Shown here: in pieces, positions 18,534 through 29,479 of the stretch | Layout of the letters: every line of letters begins with the position of its first letter | How positions within the stretch are numbered: position 1 is the stretch's first letter | Source of the DNA: Burkholderia sp. S171 | GTDB taxonomy: Bacteria > Pseudomonadota > Gammaproteobacteria > Burkholderiales > Burkholderiaceae | NCBI RefSeq assembly: GCF_009766085.1 | Contig: NZ_LMUF01000041.1 | Span: 55,374 to 119,373 of the forward strand | DNA length: 64,000 nt | Direction: 5' to 3' | Notes under the pieces: generated by a model | The model's database searches: none | The model's input: the letters and a program-made list of their open reading frames with translations, nothing else | What the model was told of the DNA's origin: nothing | Program-made: the position numbers and the translations under genes

Positions 18534-18681
18534 GGCGTGTCTCGCGTGAGTTGGAGCTACGAAGTCAGAAGCAGGGAAGCAATACGGCGGCCGCTTGGCG
18601 CGCGGCCGCCCGAACAGGACAGGTCTCGACGAAACCCAAGCGAAGCAGGTGAAACAGGCAGGACGAAGCCCGCCGTTCTGC

Positions 18682-19575
18682 TTAGTTGGTGGTCGTCGCC
18701 GGCACGGAGGACGCGCCTAGACCGTTGCTCGTGTTCGCCGGGGCAGGCGACGTGCCCTGCGGCCCCACAGCGCTGCTGTCCGGGATCGTGACGGTAGTCG
18801 GACGACGCTGCAACTGGATCTGCGAGTTGCCTGCGGCATTGACGTTCGGCGGCAATCCCGGGTTGCCCGGCACAGTCGGCATGGCCGACGAGCGGGTGCG
18901 GCCCGTAGGTGTCTGCACGGCGTCGGTCGCGCGGTTGGCAGCCTGGGCGGCTTGCTGGTTGGCGTCACCGGCAAATGCGTTCGCCGCATTCGATGCGTCC
19001 GGCCGAATGCCCGGTGCACTGGCCGCGCCAGCGACCGCAGCACCGCTGGCGGATGTACCCGCCGCCGCTGTCGCGTCCGTTGCGCTGGCGCCATTGGCAG
19101 AAGCGGCCGTAGCTGCAGCGGTGGCGGCGGTCAGCTTACGACCCTTGTCGCCGTCAATTTCAGCCAGCAATTCGAGGTTCGACGGCAGGTTTTCGCCACC
19201 CGACCAGCTCGCCACGGTATTGCCCGCGAACAGCACGACGAAGTCACGCTGCTGCACAATCGACGTGGAACCGCGCTTGAAGTAGAAAACGTAGTCCCAG
19301 CGATCCGCGTGGAACATGTCTGCCAGCAACGGCGTGCCGAGCAGCGTCTTCACCTGGTCACGCGTCAAGCCGACCTTCATCTGGCTCGCCGCTTCCGCTG
19401 AAACGAAGTTCCCTTGTACAACCGTAATCCGATACGGTGTGATGTGCTGCGCGAAACTCTGCGTAACGCTATCGTAAGTGGAACAACCAGCCAGGACGGT
19501 CATAGTGGCGGCAGCGATCAAAGTTCCGCGCATACGACGGCTCTCCCGGCTATTCAATAAAGATTTTAGAAACAT
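18682..19575 (-). CDS. bamE: Outer membrane assembly lipoprotein BamE (OmlA/SmpA), with long C-terminal extension
   Basis: The lipoprotein signal is MRGTLIAAATMTVLAGC, followed by the SmpA/OmlA domain (ITVVQGNFVSAEAASQMKVGLTRDQVKTLLGTPLL..ADRWDYVFYFKRG). About 150 further residues are Ala/Ser/Thr/Asn-rich low complexity. E. coli BamE has only 113 residues, so the extension is long; extended forms are common in Burkholderiaceae. BamE is part of the BAM machine that folds outer-membrane proteins. Starts are ambiguous. ATGs at 19608, 19587, 19575 and 19533 are in frame, and the two middle ones sit in a duplicated AAGGGTGAAATG (Shine-Dalgarno plus start). I chose 19575. It is divergent from fur, as in many beta-proteobacteria. 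Confidence 0.9.
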   Translation of the reverse strand: MFLKSLLNSRESRRMRGTLIAAATMTVLAGCSTYDSVTQSFAQHITPYRITVVQGNFVSAEAASQMKVGLTRDQVKTLLGTPLLADMFHADRWDYVFYFKRGSTSIVQQRDFVVLFAGNTVASWSGGENLPSNLELLAEIDGDKGRKLTAATAAATAASANGASATDATAAAGTSASGAAVAGAASAPGIRPDASNAANAFAGDANQQAAQAANRATDAVQTPTGRTRSSAMPTVPGNPGLPPNVNAAGNSQIQLQRRPTTVTIPDSSAVGPQGTSPAPANTSNGLGASSVPATTTN

Positions 19576-19734
19576 TTCACCCTTCATTTCACCCTTCGCC
19601 TGGCCCATCGCCCGTGGGGGCGCAAGAAGTTTCGGAGTCTTTCGGAGATCGCGCCATTTCGTTCGGATGGTGACCGGAACGGTAAAAACGCATTACTATG
19701 AGAACCTTGAATTGTACTCTAGGGATGCCTAGCG

Positions 19735-20163
19735 ATGACCAATCCCGCCGATCTGAAAAATATCGGGCTGAAGGCGACCTTGCCCCGGCTCAAGATACTT
19801 GAGATTTTCCAGCATAGTCCTGTGCGTCACCTGACTGCAGAAGACGTGTATAGAAACCTGTTGCATGAGGAACTCGACATCGGTCTTGCGACCGTCTACC
19901 GCGTGCTCACGCAGTTCGAGCAAGCCGGCCTGCTGTCGCGCAGTAACTTCGAATCGGGCAAGGCTGTGTTCGAGCTCAACGAAGGGACCCATCATGACCA
20001 TCTGGTGTGTCTGGACTGCGGCATGGTGGAAGAATTCTTCGACGCTGAAATTGAAAGCCGTCAGCAGGATATCGCGAAGGAACGCGGTTTCAAGCTGCAC
20101 GAGCACGCGCTCGCACTGTACGGCACGTGCACGAAGGAGCATTGCCCGCACAGGAAAAACTGA
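19735..20163 (+). CDS. fur: Ferric uptake regulator Fur
   Basis: The product has 142 residues, normal length. It has a winged-helix N-terminus (KATLPRLKILEIFQ, HLTAEDVYRNLL, IGLATVYRVLTQFEQAGLL), the metal-binding HHDHLVCLDCGMVEEF motif and a C-terminal C-x4-C (CTKEHC). It represses iron-uptake genes when Fe2+ is bound. It is divergent from bamE with 126-160 bases between the starts depending on the bamE start, so both promoters lie in that gap. A strong terminator follows. Confidence 0.97.
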   Translation: MTNPADLKNIGLKATLPRLKILEIFQHSPVRHLTAEDVYRNLLHEELDIGLATVYRVLTQFEQAGLLSRSNFESGKAVFELNEGTHHDHLVCLDCGMVEEFFDAEIESRQQDIAKERGFKLHEHALALYGTCTKEHCPHRKN

Positions 20164-20210
20164 TTTTGATCGACCGTTCATGCGCGTGACGTTGGCGCGC
20201 CAAGCGTGAA

Positions 20211-20246
20211 AAAGCCGCCGGTTCTTGCAAACCGGCGGCTTTTTTT
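20211..20246. terminator. Bidirectional Rho-independent terminator between fur and gap
   Basis: A perfect 13-bp stem AAAGCCGCCGGTT/AACCGGCGGCTTT (20211-20223 with 20230-20242) has a 6-nt loop. T residues follow on the plus strand and an A-run precedes the stem, so it can serve both fur (plus) and gap (minus). Confidence 0.92.
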
Positions 20247-20290
20247 CAGCTTGATTTCACTGCTTTACTTCGCTGTGTTACTTCGCTGTA

Positions 20291-21301
20291 TTACTTGGCG
20301 TTAGCCAGCGCCACAGCCGTGTCCAGCATGCGGTTCGAGAAGCCCCACTCGTTGTCGTACCAGCTCGACACCTTCACCAGACGGCCTGACACCTTTGTGA
20401 GCGTCGCGTCGAACGTCGACGAAGCCGGGTTGTGATTGAAGTCGATCGACACCAGCGGCGCGGTGTTATAGCCCAGGATGCCCTTCAACGAGCCTTCCGA
20501 CGCTTCCTTCATGATCGAATTCACTTCTTCAACCGTCGTGTCGCGTGCAGCAATAAACGACAGATCCACGATTGACACATTGATGGTCGGCACGCGAATA
20601 GCGTAACCATCCAGCTTACCCGCCAATTCCGGCAGCACCAGACTCACCGCCGACGCCGCGCCCGTCTTAGCCGGGATCTGGCTGTGCGTGGCCGAACGCG
20701 CGCGGCGCAGGTCCTCGTGATACACGTCCGTCAGAACCTGGTCGTTCGTGTACGCGTGGATGGTCGTCATCAGGCCGTTCACCAGGCCGATCTTGTCGTT
20801 CAACGGCTTGACCAGCGGCGCCAGGCAGTTCGTCGTGCACGATGCATTCGAGATCACCGTATCCGATGCCTTCAACACATGGTGATTCACGCCATAAACG
20901 ATGGTCGCATCAACGTCCTTGCCGCCCGGCGCCGAGATGATGACCTTCTTCGCGCCGCCCTTGATGTGCGCGCTGGCCTTTTCCTTCGTCGTGAAGAAAC
21001 CCGTGCATTCCAGCACGATGTCCACGTTCAGCTCGCCCCACGGCAGTTCGGCCGGGTTGCGGTTAGCCAGCACGCGGATGCGGTCGCCGTTCACCACGAG
21101 GTAATCGCCGTCCACCGACACTTCGCCCGGGAACTTGCCGTGCGCCGTGTCGTACTGCGTCAGGTGCGCGTTCGTGGCGGCATCGCCGAGGTCGTTGATC
21201 GCAACGATCTCGATGTCGTGCTTCTTGCCGTTTTCATAGAAGGCGCGCAGCGTATTGCGGCCGATCCGGCCGTAGCCGTTGATTGCAACGCGAATCGTCA
21301 T
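20291..21301 (-). CDS. gap: Glyceraldehyde-3-phosphate dehydrogenase (type I)
   Basis: The product has 336 residues, normal length. It has the NAD-binding start RVAINGYGRIGRNTLRAFYE and the catalytic motif SNASCTTNCLAPL with the nucleophilic Cys. The ending SWYDNEWGFSNRMLDT is typical. It oxidises glyceraldehyde 3-phosphate in central carbon metabolism. It follows tkt by about 90 bases on the same strand, a common pair in this family. Confidence 0.97.
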   Translation of the reverse strand: MTIRVAINGYGRIGRNTLRAFYENGKKHDIEIVAINDLGDAATNAHLTQYDTAHGKFPGEVSVDGDYLVVNGDRIRVLANRNPAELPWGELNVDIVLECTGFFTTKEKASAHIKGGAKKVIISAPGGKDVDATIVYGVNHHVLKASDTVISNASCTTNCLAPLVKPLNDKIGLVNGLMTTIHAYTNDQVLTDVYHEDLRRARSATHSQIPAKTGAASAVSLVLPELAGKLDGYAIRVPTINVSIVDLSFIAARDTTVEEVNSIMKEASEGSLKGILGYNTAPLVSIDFNHNPASSTFDATLTKVSGRLVKVSSWYDNEWGFSNRMLDTAVALANAK

Positions 21302-21392
21302 GGTCTATCTCCTGATGGCTGAAAAAAAGTTCCAGTTCGCTGCTGCCGGATTCGCTGGGTTATTGCCGTGAAGCTTCCTACCCAGCGACCGA

Positions 21393-23423
21393 TTAGCCCG
21401 CGAGGGCGGCTTTTGCCGTCTCCACGACATGCTCGACGGTGAAGCCGAAATACTTGAAAAGCTCGCCAGCGGGCGCGGATTCACCGAACGAATCGATACC
21501 CACCACGCCGCCTTCGAGACCCACGTACTTGCGCCAGAAATCGGTCACGCCGGCTTCGATCGCCACGCGCACGACACCCTTCGGCAACACGCGGTCGCGA
21601 TACTCCTGGTCTTGCAGATCGAACGCGTTCGTACACGGCATGGACACGATGCGCGCGCCAATGCCTTCTTGCGCCAGTTTCTCGCCGGCCTTCAGCGCCA
21701 GTTCGACTTCCGAGCCCGTCGCGATGAGGATGATCTTGCGTGCCGGGATGTCGTCGTTCCAGTCGCGCAGCACGTAGCCGCCCTTCGCAATGTTCGCGAT
21801 CTGCACGTCGTTACGTGCCGAGAACAGGAGGTTCTGACGCGTGAAAATCAGCGCCGAAGGACCTTTGTGCTCAATGGCGTGCGTCCATGCCACAGCGGTC
21901 TCGACGGTGTCCGCCGGACGCCACACTTGTAAGTGCGGAATCAGCCGCAAGCTCGACGTTTGTTCCACCGACTGGTGCGTCGGGCCGTCTTCGCCCAGAC
22001 CGATCGAATCGTGCGTGAACACAAAGATGGACGGCGCTTTCATCAGTGCAGCCACGCGCAGCGCGTTGCGGCTGTAGTCCGAGAACGTCAGGAAGGTGCC
22101 CCCAAACGGCCGATATCCGCCATGCAGCACGATGCCGTTGATAGCCGCGCTCATACCGAACTCGCGCACGCCGTAATTGATGTGATTGCCCCACTGGATG
22201 TCGGTCGTGATCTCACCAGCACGTACTGGCTTCGATGCCTTCCAGTTGGTCAGATTCGAGCCCGTCAGGTCGGCGGAACCGCCAAGCAGTTCAGGCAGCG
22301 CGGCAGCGAGGCCGTCGAGCGTCTGCTGCGAAGCCTTGCGCGTGGCAATGGTTTCGCCCTTCTGATTCGCGGCTTCAATAATGTTCTTCGCGTCCTGCGC
22401 CCACGTGGCCGGCAGTTCGTCTTTCATGCGGCGCACGAATTCGGCGGCTTCGGCCGAATGCTTCGCGCGATACGCATCGAATTGCTTGTTCCATTCCGCT
22501 TCCGCGCGCGCACCCGCTTCCTTCGCGTCCCACGCTGCGTAGACTTCTTGCGGAATCACGAACGGTTCCCAGGTCCAGCCCATTCCTGCGCGGGCATCGG
22601 CGATTTCCTTCAGACCGAGCGGCGCGCCGTGCGAATCGTGGCTGCCTTGCTTGGTCGGCGCACCCTTGCCGATAGTCGTACGGCAGCAGATCAGCGTGGG
22701 TTTATCCGAGTTCTTCGCTTGCGCAATGGCCGCGTCCACCGCGTCCACGTTGTGGCCGTCCACCGCACGGATCACGTTCCAGCCGTACGCTTCGAAACGC
22801 TTCGGGGTGTCGTCGTGGAACCAGTGCTCCACGTGACCGTCAATGGAAATACCGTTGTCGTCGTACAGCGCGATCAGCTTGTGCAGCTTGAGCGTGCCGG
22901 CGAACGAACAGGCTTCGTGCGAGATGCCTTCCATCATGCAGCCGTCGCCGAGGAACACGTACGTGTGATGGTCGACAATCTTTGTGCCGTCCTTGTTGAA
23001 CTCCGCCGCGAGCAGCGCTTCGGCGAGCGCCATGCCGACCGCGTTCGCCAAACCCTGGCCGAGCGGGCCGGTGGTGGTTTCAACGCCCGGCGTGATGCCG
23101 TATTCCGGGTGTCCTGGCGTCTTCGAATGCAGTTGGCGGAAGTTCTTGAGTTCGTTGATCGGCAGGTCGTAGCCGGTCAGGTGCAACAACGAGTACAGCA
23201 GCATGGAACCATGACCGTTCGACAGGACAAAACGGTCGCGGTCGGCCCAGTGCGGGTTGCTCGGGTTGTGCTTCAGGTGACGCGACCAGAGCGCGACGCC
23301 GATTTCCGCCATGCCCATTGGCATGCCCGGATGACCGGAGTTGGCTCGTTGAACAGCGTCCATTGCCAGCGCACGGATTGCGTTGGCCATCAGGCTGGTC
23401 TGGCTGGAATTCGGGGTCGTCAT
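21393..23423 (-). CDS. tkt: Transketolase
   Basis: The product has 676 residues from MTTPNSSQTSLMANAIRALAMD. The open frame extends 28 codons further upstream but that part is not family sequence. It has the thiamine diphosphate region GDGCMMEGISHEACSFAGTL..LIALYDDNGISIDG, the pyrimidine-domain stretch AAINGIVLHGGYRPFGGTFL and the C-terminal domain with RIVSMPCTNAFDLQDQEYRD. It moves two-carbon units in the pentose phosphate (or Calvin-type) pathway. It is upstream of gap on the same strand. Confidence 0.97.
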   Translation of the reverse strand: MTTPNSSQTSLMANAIRALAMDAVQRANSGHPGMPMGMAEIGVALWSRHLKHNPSNPHWADRDRFVLSNGHGSMLLYSLLHLTGYDLPINELKNFRQLHSKTPGHPEYGITPGVETTTGPLGQGLANAVGMALAEALLAAEFNKDGTKIVDHHTYVFLGDGCMMEGISHEACSFAGTLKLHKLIALYDDNGISIDGHVEHWFHDDTPKRFEAYGWNVIRAVDGHNVDAVDAAIAQAKNSDKPTLICCRTTIGKGAPTKQGSHDSHGAPLGLKEIADARAGMGWTWEPFVIPQEVYAAWDAKEAGARAEAEWNKQFDAYRAKHSAEAAEFVRRMKDELPATWAQDAKNIIEAANQKGETIATRKASQQTLDGLAAALPELLGGSADLTGSNLTNWKASKPVRAGEITTDIQWGNHINYGVREFGMSAAINGIVLHGGYRPFGGTFLTFSDYSRNALRVAALMKAPSIFVFTHDSIGLGEDGPTHQSVEQTSSLRLIPHLQVWRPADTVETAVAWTHAIEHKGPSALIFTRQNLLFSARNDVQIANIAKGGYVLRDWNDDIPARKIILIATGSEVELALKAGEKLAQEGIGARIVSMPCTNAFDLQDQEYRDRVLPKGVVRVAIEAGVTDFWRKYVGLEGGVVGIDSFGESAPAGELFKYFGFTVEHVVETAKAALAG

Positions 23424-23782
23424 GTCGAGTCCGGTAGGTCCTGAAAAGATCCTGGGATGATTCTCGGCGGCGCACCGGAGCAAACGATAAGACCTCGTTT
23501 TCAACACCCGGAGCGACGAGAAACGGAGAGGATCGGAAGCCGGTTATTCTAGCAGACGACCTTGAAGCACTGGCGCGAGGGCCAAAGCGCGCCCGGGCGG
23601 CGCCGAGAACACATTGATCGTCTGAAACGTAAATCATAACGAATGGCGCGCGCGGGCACGCTCCCTGCATCGACATATAGAGCCGACGCGACGTAGAGCA
23701 GCAATAGAAATCCGCACAGCCCTTCTGCCAAAGGGCGCCATGGCACAATGCATCCATCAAGCCGAGCTCGAGGAGAAGCCCT
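23424..23782. other. Divergent intergenic region between tkt and the VOC gene
   Basis: There is no supported gene in these 359 bases. It must hold the tkt promoter (minus) and the VOC gene promoter (plus). A GAGGAGAAG Shine-Dalgarno for the VOC gene is visible at about 23770-23778. I see no strong hairpin. Confidence 0.4.
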
Positions 23783-24196
23783 ATGTCCGACCCCCGCCCC
23801 GCCGATGTGCCGTGGCTCACGCCTTACCTGACCGTTCGCGATGCCCGTGTTTCCACCGGTTTCTACGAACAGGCGCTAGGTTTTGCGGTGCGTGACAGCG
23901 TCAACGACGACGGCGCCGTGATCCACGTCGAGATGACGTATCGCGGACAATTGATCCTGATGTTCGCCCCGGAAGGCGCGTACGGCTCGCACGCGAAGAC
24001 ACCGAAAAGCACGGGCCTGATGGCGCCGCAATCGTTCTATCTCTACGTCGAAGATGTGGACGCCGCGTTCACGCGTGCAGTCGCGGTTGGCGCGAAGCCG
24101 TTGATCGAACCGCAAGACCAGTACTGGGGCGACCGTTTTGCGCAGTTCGAAGACCCGGACGGGTATCGCTGGGCAATCGCCCGGCATTTGAATTAG
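23783..24196 (+). CDS. VOC (glyoxalase/bleomycin-resistance) family protein
   Basis: The product has 137 residues and covers one complete vicinal-oxygen-chelate fold. It opens PWLTPYLTVRDARVSTGFYEQALGF and closes AQFEDPDGYRWAIARHL, as in PhnB/glyoxalase-like proteins. Such proteins bind a divalent metal and act as lyases, isomerases or drug binders. The substrate cannot be told. A good Shine-Dalgarno (GAGGAG) precedes the start. It is a single gene flanked by tkt and rsmE. Confidence 0.85.
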   Translation: MSDPRPADVPWLTPYLTVRDARVSTGFYEQALGFAVRDSVNDDGAVIHVEMTYRGQLILMFAPEGAYGSHAKTPKSTGLMAPQSFYLYVEDVDAAFTRAVAVGAKPLIEPQDQYWGDRFAQFEDPDGYRWAIARHLN

Positions 24197-24314
24197 GCTG
24201 GGTCCGTCGCGTTCCATCGCGCTCTACATCGCGAGTCGAAGGTTGAACGGATAGCGTTCAAGCACTCATCACTTCCCTGCCCGCGCGCTGTTTAGCGTCC
24301 GGGCGAGTCACTTC

Positions 24315-25052
24315 ATGCCACGTTTCTTTGTTGCTAGTCCGCTTGTCGCGGGCGAAATCATGCCTTTGCCGGACGATGTCGTCCGCCATGTTCACGTCCT
24401 GCGCCTGCAATCCGACGACACGGTCCATTTGTTCAATGGCTCCGGCGGTGAATATCGCGCGCGTCTGGTTGAAATCGGCAAGCGGACGGCGACCGTGCAA
24501 CTCGATGAATTCATCGATCGCGAAGCGGAGCCGCCGTATCGAATCACGCTGGCGCAAGGTGTGGCGGGCGGCGACAAAATGGATTGGCTGATCGAGAAGG
24601 CGGTCGAACTGGGCGTCACGTCCGTCGTTCCGCTCACTGCCGAACGCGGCGTGGTGCGGCTATCGGGCGAACGCGCGGCGCGTCGGCAAGGACATTGGCA
24701 GGCGTTGGTGCGAGCCGCGTGCGAGCAATGCGGACGAAATCGGGTGCCGGACGTAGCGGCGCCTCAGGATCTAGATAGATGGCTCGGCAACCTGCCGCCC
24801 GCCGTAGATGGCGAGTTGCGGCTGCTGCTGTCGCCGCGCGCGCAGCTTGGGTTTGCCTCTTTGCCGGCGAGCGCGCCCAGCGCACCCGTGACCATCGCGA
24901 TCGGGCCGGAAGCCGGATTTTCGCCGGCAGAGGAAGCGACCTTGGTCGATGCCGGTTTTGCCACACTGGGTCTCGGACCTCGCGTCTTACGCACCGAAAC
25001 GGCGGGCATAGCCGTCTTAGGCGCGCTCGCCGCGCGCTGGGGCGGGTGGTGA
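24315..25052 (+). CDS. rsmE: 16S rRNA m3U1498 methyltransferase RsmE
   Basis: The product has 245 residues. It opens MPRFFVASPLVAGEIMPLPDDVVRHVHVLRL, with the N-terminal PUA-like domain, then the SPOUT methyltransferase domain with the knot motifs IAIGPEAGFSPAEEATLVDAGF and LGPRVLRTETAGIAVLGAL. It methylates U1498 of 16S rRNA using S-adenosylmethionine. It is followed by a bidirectional terminator. Confidence 0.96.
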   Translation: MPRFFVASPLVAGEIMPLPDDVVRHVHVLRLQSDDTVHLFNGSGGEYRARLVEIGKRTATVQLDEFIDREAEPPYRITLAQGVAGGDKMDWLIEKAVELGVTSVVPLTAERGVVRLSGERAARRQGHWQALVRAACEQCGRNRVPDVAAPQDLDRWLGNLPPAVDGELRLLLSPRAQLGFASLPASAPSAPVTIAIGPEAGFSPAEEATLVDAGFATLGLGPRVLRTETAGIAVLGALAARWGGW

Positions 25053-25095
25053 ATTAACCGCTGCCTCGTCGCGATCCATCCCGAAATCAAACGCA

Positions 25096-25142
25096 AAAAA
25101 GCCGGTCAGCGCCCCTGTTCAACAGACGACGACCGGCTTTTT
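25096..25142. terminator. Bidirectional Rho-independent terminator between rsmE and the barstar gene
   Basis: A 12-bp stem AAAAAGCCGGTC/GACCGGCTTTTT (25096-25107 with 25131-25142) has a 23-nt loop. The A/T runs on both sides allow use by the converging rsmE and barstar transcripts. Confidence 0.85.
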
Positions 25143-25219
25143 GACTTCTTTTCGCCGAGAAAACGCAGCGGTTTAAGTGCGGAACTCGTGCGTCGACCGC
25201 TTGCGTCGACGCAAATGGT

Positions 25220-25786
25220 TCAGGCGAACGAGTAAAACACCCTGAATGCCACACGTCGCTCCGCCCAGAATTCCGACGCTTCACGAAACACGTCGAGCAA
25301 GGTCTCGCGCCCTTCTTTGTCAAATTTCTGCGCGACCGGCAGCGCTTCCAGCACGATCACGAAACCCGGCTGCGAACCCGCTTTGTGCACGAGGTCGGTG
25401 AGACTGTCGTACAGCGCGTCGTAGTTCTTCCCAAAGTGCTTGGGAAACAAGAACGACGTGGCGATGGTTTCGAGCACTTCCTGCTTGCTCTGGGCCTGAC
25501 CGCAGTACGCGTAGAGAAAATGCTGGCCCAGCTTGCTCGCTTCGTCGGCGAGATCCTGGACCCTGAAAGCGCGGATCGACTGCACGATATTCGATCGTAC
25601 CGTCTTGAAAAGACTCATAGACCCCTCGTTCAATGATGACAGCGCCGTGCTCTGTTCGTCGTCGGGTCGATTTTCGTCTGTCGTGCGGAGTCGCAAAACT
25701 CGCTGGAACATGTTGCCATCGCCGGCGAAAAGATCACCCGCGACACCGTTGTCGTGCGCGTAGATGTTGTCGCTCATGCCGTTCAT
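25220..25786 (-). CDS. Barstar-family ribonuclease inhibitor
   Basis: The ORF has 188 residues. The barstar fold covers about 85-186, with the inhibitory helix region PKHFGKNYDALYDSLTDLV matching the N-x-DALWD motif of barstar that plugs the barnase active site. Residues 1-56 (MNGMSDNIYAHDNGVAGDLF...) are an unusual N-terminal extension. Two starts are plausible. ATG 25786 overlaps the RNase stop as ATGA. ATG 25618 (MSLFKTVRSNIV) has a strong GAGGGG Shine-Dalgarno. The neighbour encodes the matching guanyl RNase, so it should protect the cytoplasm from that RNase. Family call is good; physical pairing is inferred from context. Confidence 0.9.
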   Translation of the reverse strand: MNGMSDNIYAHDNGVAGDLFAGDGNMFQRVLRLRTTDENRPDDEQSTALSSLNEGSMSLFKTVRSNIVQSIRAFRVQDLADEASKLGQHFLYAYCGQAQSKQEVLETIATSFLFPKHFGKNYDALYDSLTDLVHKAGSQPGFVIVLEALPVAQKFDKEGRETLLDVFREASEFWAERRVAFRVFYSFA

Positions 25787-26301
25787 CCCGAAGTTAATCC
25801 CGCAATGCGTTTAAAACTCACGTAATGGTCGTCGGTATAGAAGCAGTTGTCGATCTGCCGACGGGGCCCGCCACATACAATCCGACGTGCGCCGCGATCG
25901 CGGGCGCGCGGCGTAGGAACGGTGTATTCGTGGTAAAAGCCGCGTGGGTGCGGCGGCAGCACACGCTCGCGATTACCAAACACAATGCCGTCTTTCTCAT
26001 ACGGGAACGGCCCGCCAGCCTCGATCCGCTGCAGCGTCACAATGGCCTGTTTCGGCAATTGTGCTGCGTCGACGGTAGTCTGCGACGGTTCCGAACCCGT
26101 TGATGCGGCATCGCGCCAGCTCTCTGCGCGCGGATCGCTTTTCAGCTTGTCCTTGTCTTGCAACACGTGCGGCGGTTCCGCCTGCGACGCTCCTGCTGAG
26201 GTGTTCGCGGCCGTGCTTTGGGAATCCGGCCCGCTTTTCCCGCAGCCGCTCAGCACCAAACAAAGCGCCACGATGAACCCACAAAACCACGCGCGCTTCA
26301 C
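25783..26301 (-). CDS. Guanyl-specific ribonuclease (RNase Sa/barnase type), predicted lipoprotein
   Basis: The product has 172 residues. Residues 1-20 form a lipoprotein signal with lipobox LSGC (lipidated Cys 20). A Ser/Ala/Pro-rich linker runs to about 80. The C-terminal microbial ribonuclease domain (about 85-172) has GGPFPYEKDGIVFGNRE and carries the catalytic Glu 125 (YHEYTVPTP), Arg 140 (RRIVCGG) and His 159 (DDHYVSF). Such enzymes cut RNA after G. The membrane anchor is notable because most of this family are freely secreted. The Asp at +2 of the lipobox is absent (Gly instead), so outer-membrane sorting is expected. It is coupled by ATGA to the barstar gene. Confidence 0.9.
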   Translation of the reverse strand: MKRAWFCGFIVALCLVLSGCGKSGPDSQSTAANTSAGASQAEPPHVLQDKDKLKSDPRAESWRDAASTGSEPSQTTVDAAQLPKQAIVTLQRIEAGGPFPYEKDGIVFGNRERVLPPHPRGFYHEYTVPTPRARDRGARRIVCGGPRRQIDNCFYTDDHYVSFKRIAGLTSG

Positions 26302-26499
26302 GAAACCTGTCCCCGCTTTGAACCCAGAAATATGACGACCATGAAAGACGTAAGGGTATCGCTAATGACACCGGGAATCAATGTTGGTTCGGAAGATGCC
26401 CGTTTTTCAGGCGCTTTTTGCTTCGTATCGGACCGTTACATGCGGCTCCCAAGCGCTTTTTCATCGATGACAAGAAAAATAGGCCTCGATCATATTTAG

Positions 26500-26690
26500 G
26501 ATCAGTCTGAGATATTTTTATCTCGTTCAGGTGAATAATGGCTTCATGCATGGTTTGGGGAGTGGAACCAGCGTCGCCTCTCTCGCGAAGCTCCCACGGT
26601 GTAAAAACCGGCACCATCGCTGTTTGGAGGAGAAAGCAAATCCCCTTGCATACCTCGTGGCGTGTCGGATCATCCGGCACGCTTTTTTTT
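26500..26690 (+). ncRNA. Candidate intergenic small RNA ending at a Rho-independent terminator
   Basis: The plus strand of this gene-free gap carries a strong intrinsic terminator (26660-26690), yet no plus-strand gene lies upstream; the nearest genes on the left are on the minus strand. The simplest reading is a short plus-strand transcript starting somewhere after about 26480. The 5' end given is a guess. I do not recognise an RNA family. A minus-strand ORF of 100 codons (26378-26680) overlaps but lacks a Shine-Dalgarno and has poor codon bias. Confidence 0.3.
26660..26690 (+). terminator. Orphan plus-strand Rho-independent terminator
   Basis: The stem GCGTGtCGG/CCGgCACGC (one G-T pair) is followed directly by eight T residues at 26683-26690. 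On the minus strand no T-run follows the stem, so it is plus-strand specific. Confidence 0.75.
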
Positions 26691-26779
26691 CGCTTCGGCG
26701 TCGAGCGTGGGTATCAGGAACCTGATCGTCAAGTCGACGAGTTGCTGCACCTATGCGGTGCAATCGTCGCGGAAATGAA

Positions 26780-26818
26780 AAAGAGGGATTGCGACCACGT
26801 GTCGCAATCCCTCTTTTT
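26780..26818. terminator. Bidirectional Rho-independent terminator after maeB
   Basis: A perfect 16-bp stem AAAGAGGGATTGCGAC and its complement (26780-26795 with 26801-26816) has a 5-nt loop. T-runs follow in both directions. On the minus strand it lies about 110 bases after the maeB stop codon. Confidence 0.88.
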
Positions 26819-26927
26819 ATTCCTTCAATCCTTCTTGCCGGAGCTCTACTTGAACCTGCCAGCCCTGCGCGAGTTCTGATCCGGCGGGTTTTAGCCCCGC
26901 GAGCGTTGAACCCGGGCTTTCGAACCC

Positions 26928-29234
<2,307 letters not shown>

Positions 29235-29479
29235 GAGGCGTCTGGCTTTAGGCGAGATTAGAATAGATGTTCGAACGCATTGTAGCGCCAATCAACAGGC
29301 TCTCCGGATGGCAATACCGGCTATCAGCGGCGCATAGCCCATTTGGACAAGGCCTGGAAAAGCAGCATGACCGCCAAGCCGGCAGCGCGTTCACGCCACA
29401 AAATTCCCTTATTGAGATGAAACGCGCATCAACAGGCGCGCATCGTCCTCAACTTTCCCTCGACATTGCCGGATCGCCG

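Noticed and set aside
18586..18610. Terminator between bamE and dapB
   Set aside because: A GC-rich 9-bp hairpin without a T-run on either strand; probably incidental.
21933..23444. Plus-strand ORF of 503 codons across tkt
   Set aside because: It is antisense to transketolase; Arg/His/Val-rich composition is typical of a shadow frame.
26378..26680. Minus-strand ORF of 100 codons in the RNase-maeB gap
   Set aside because: No Shine-Dalgarno, weak codon bias, and its start lies within an orphan plus-strand terminator.
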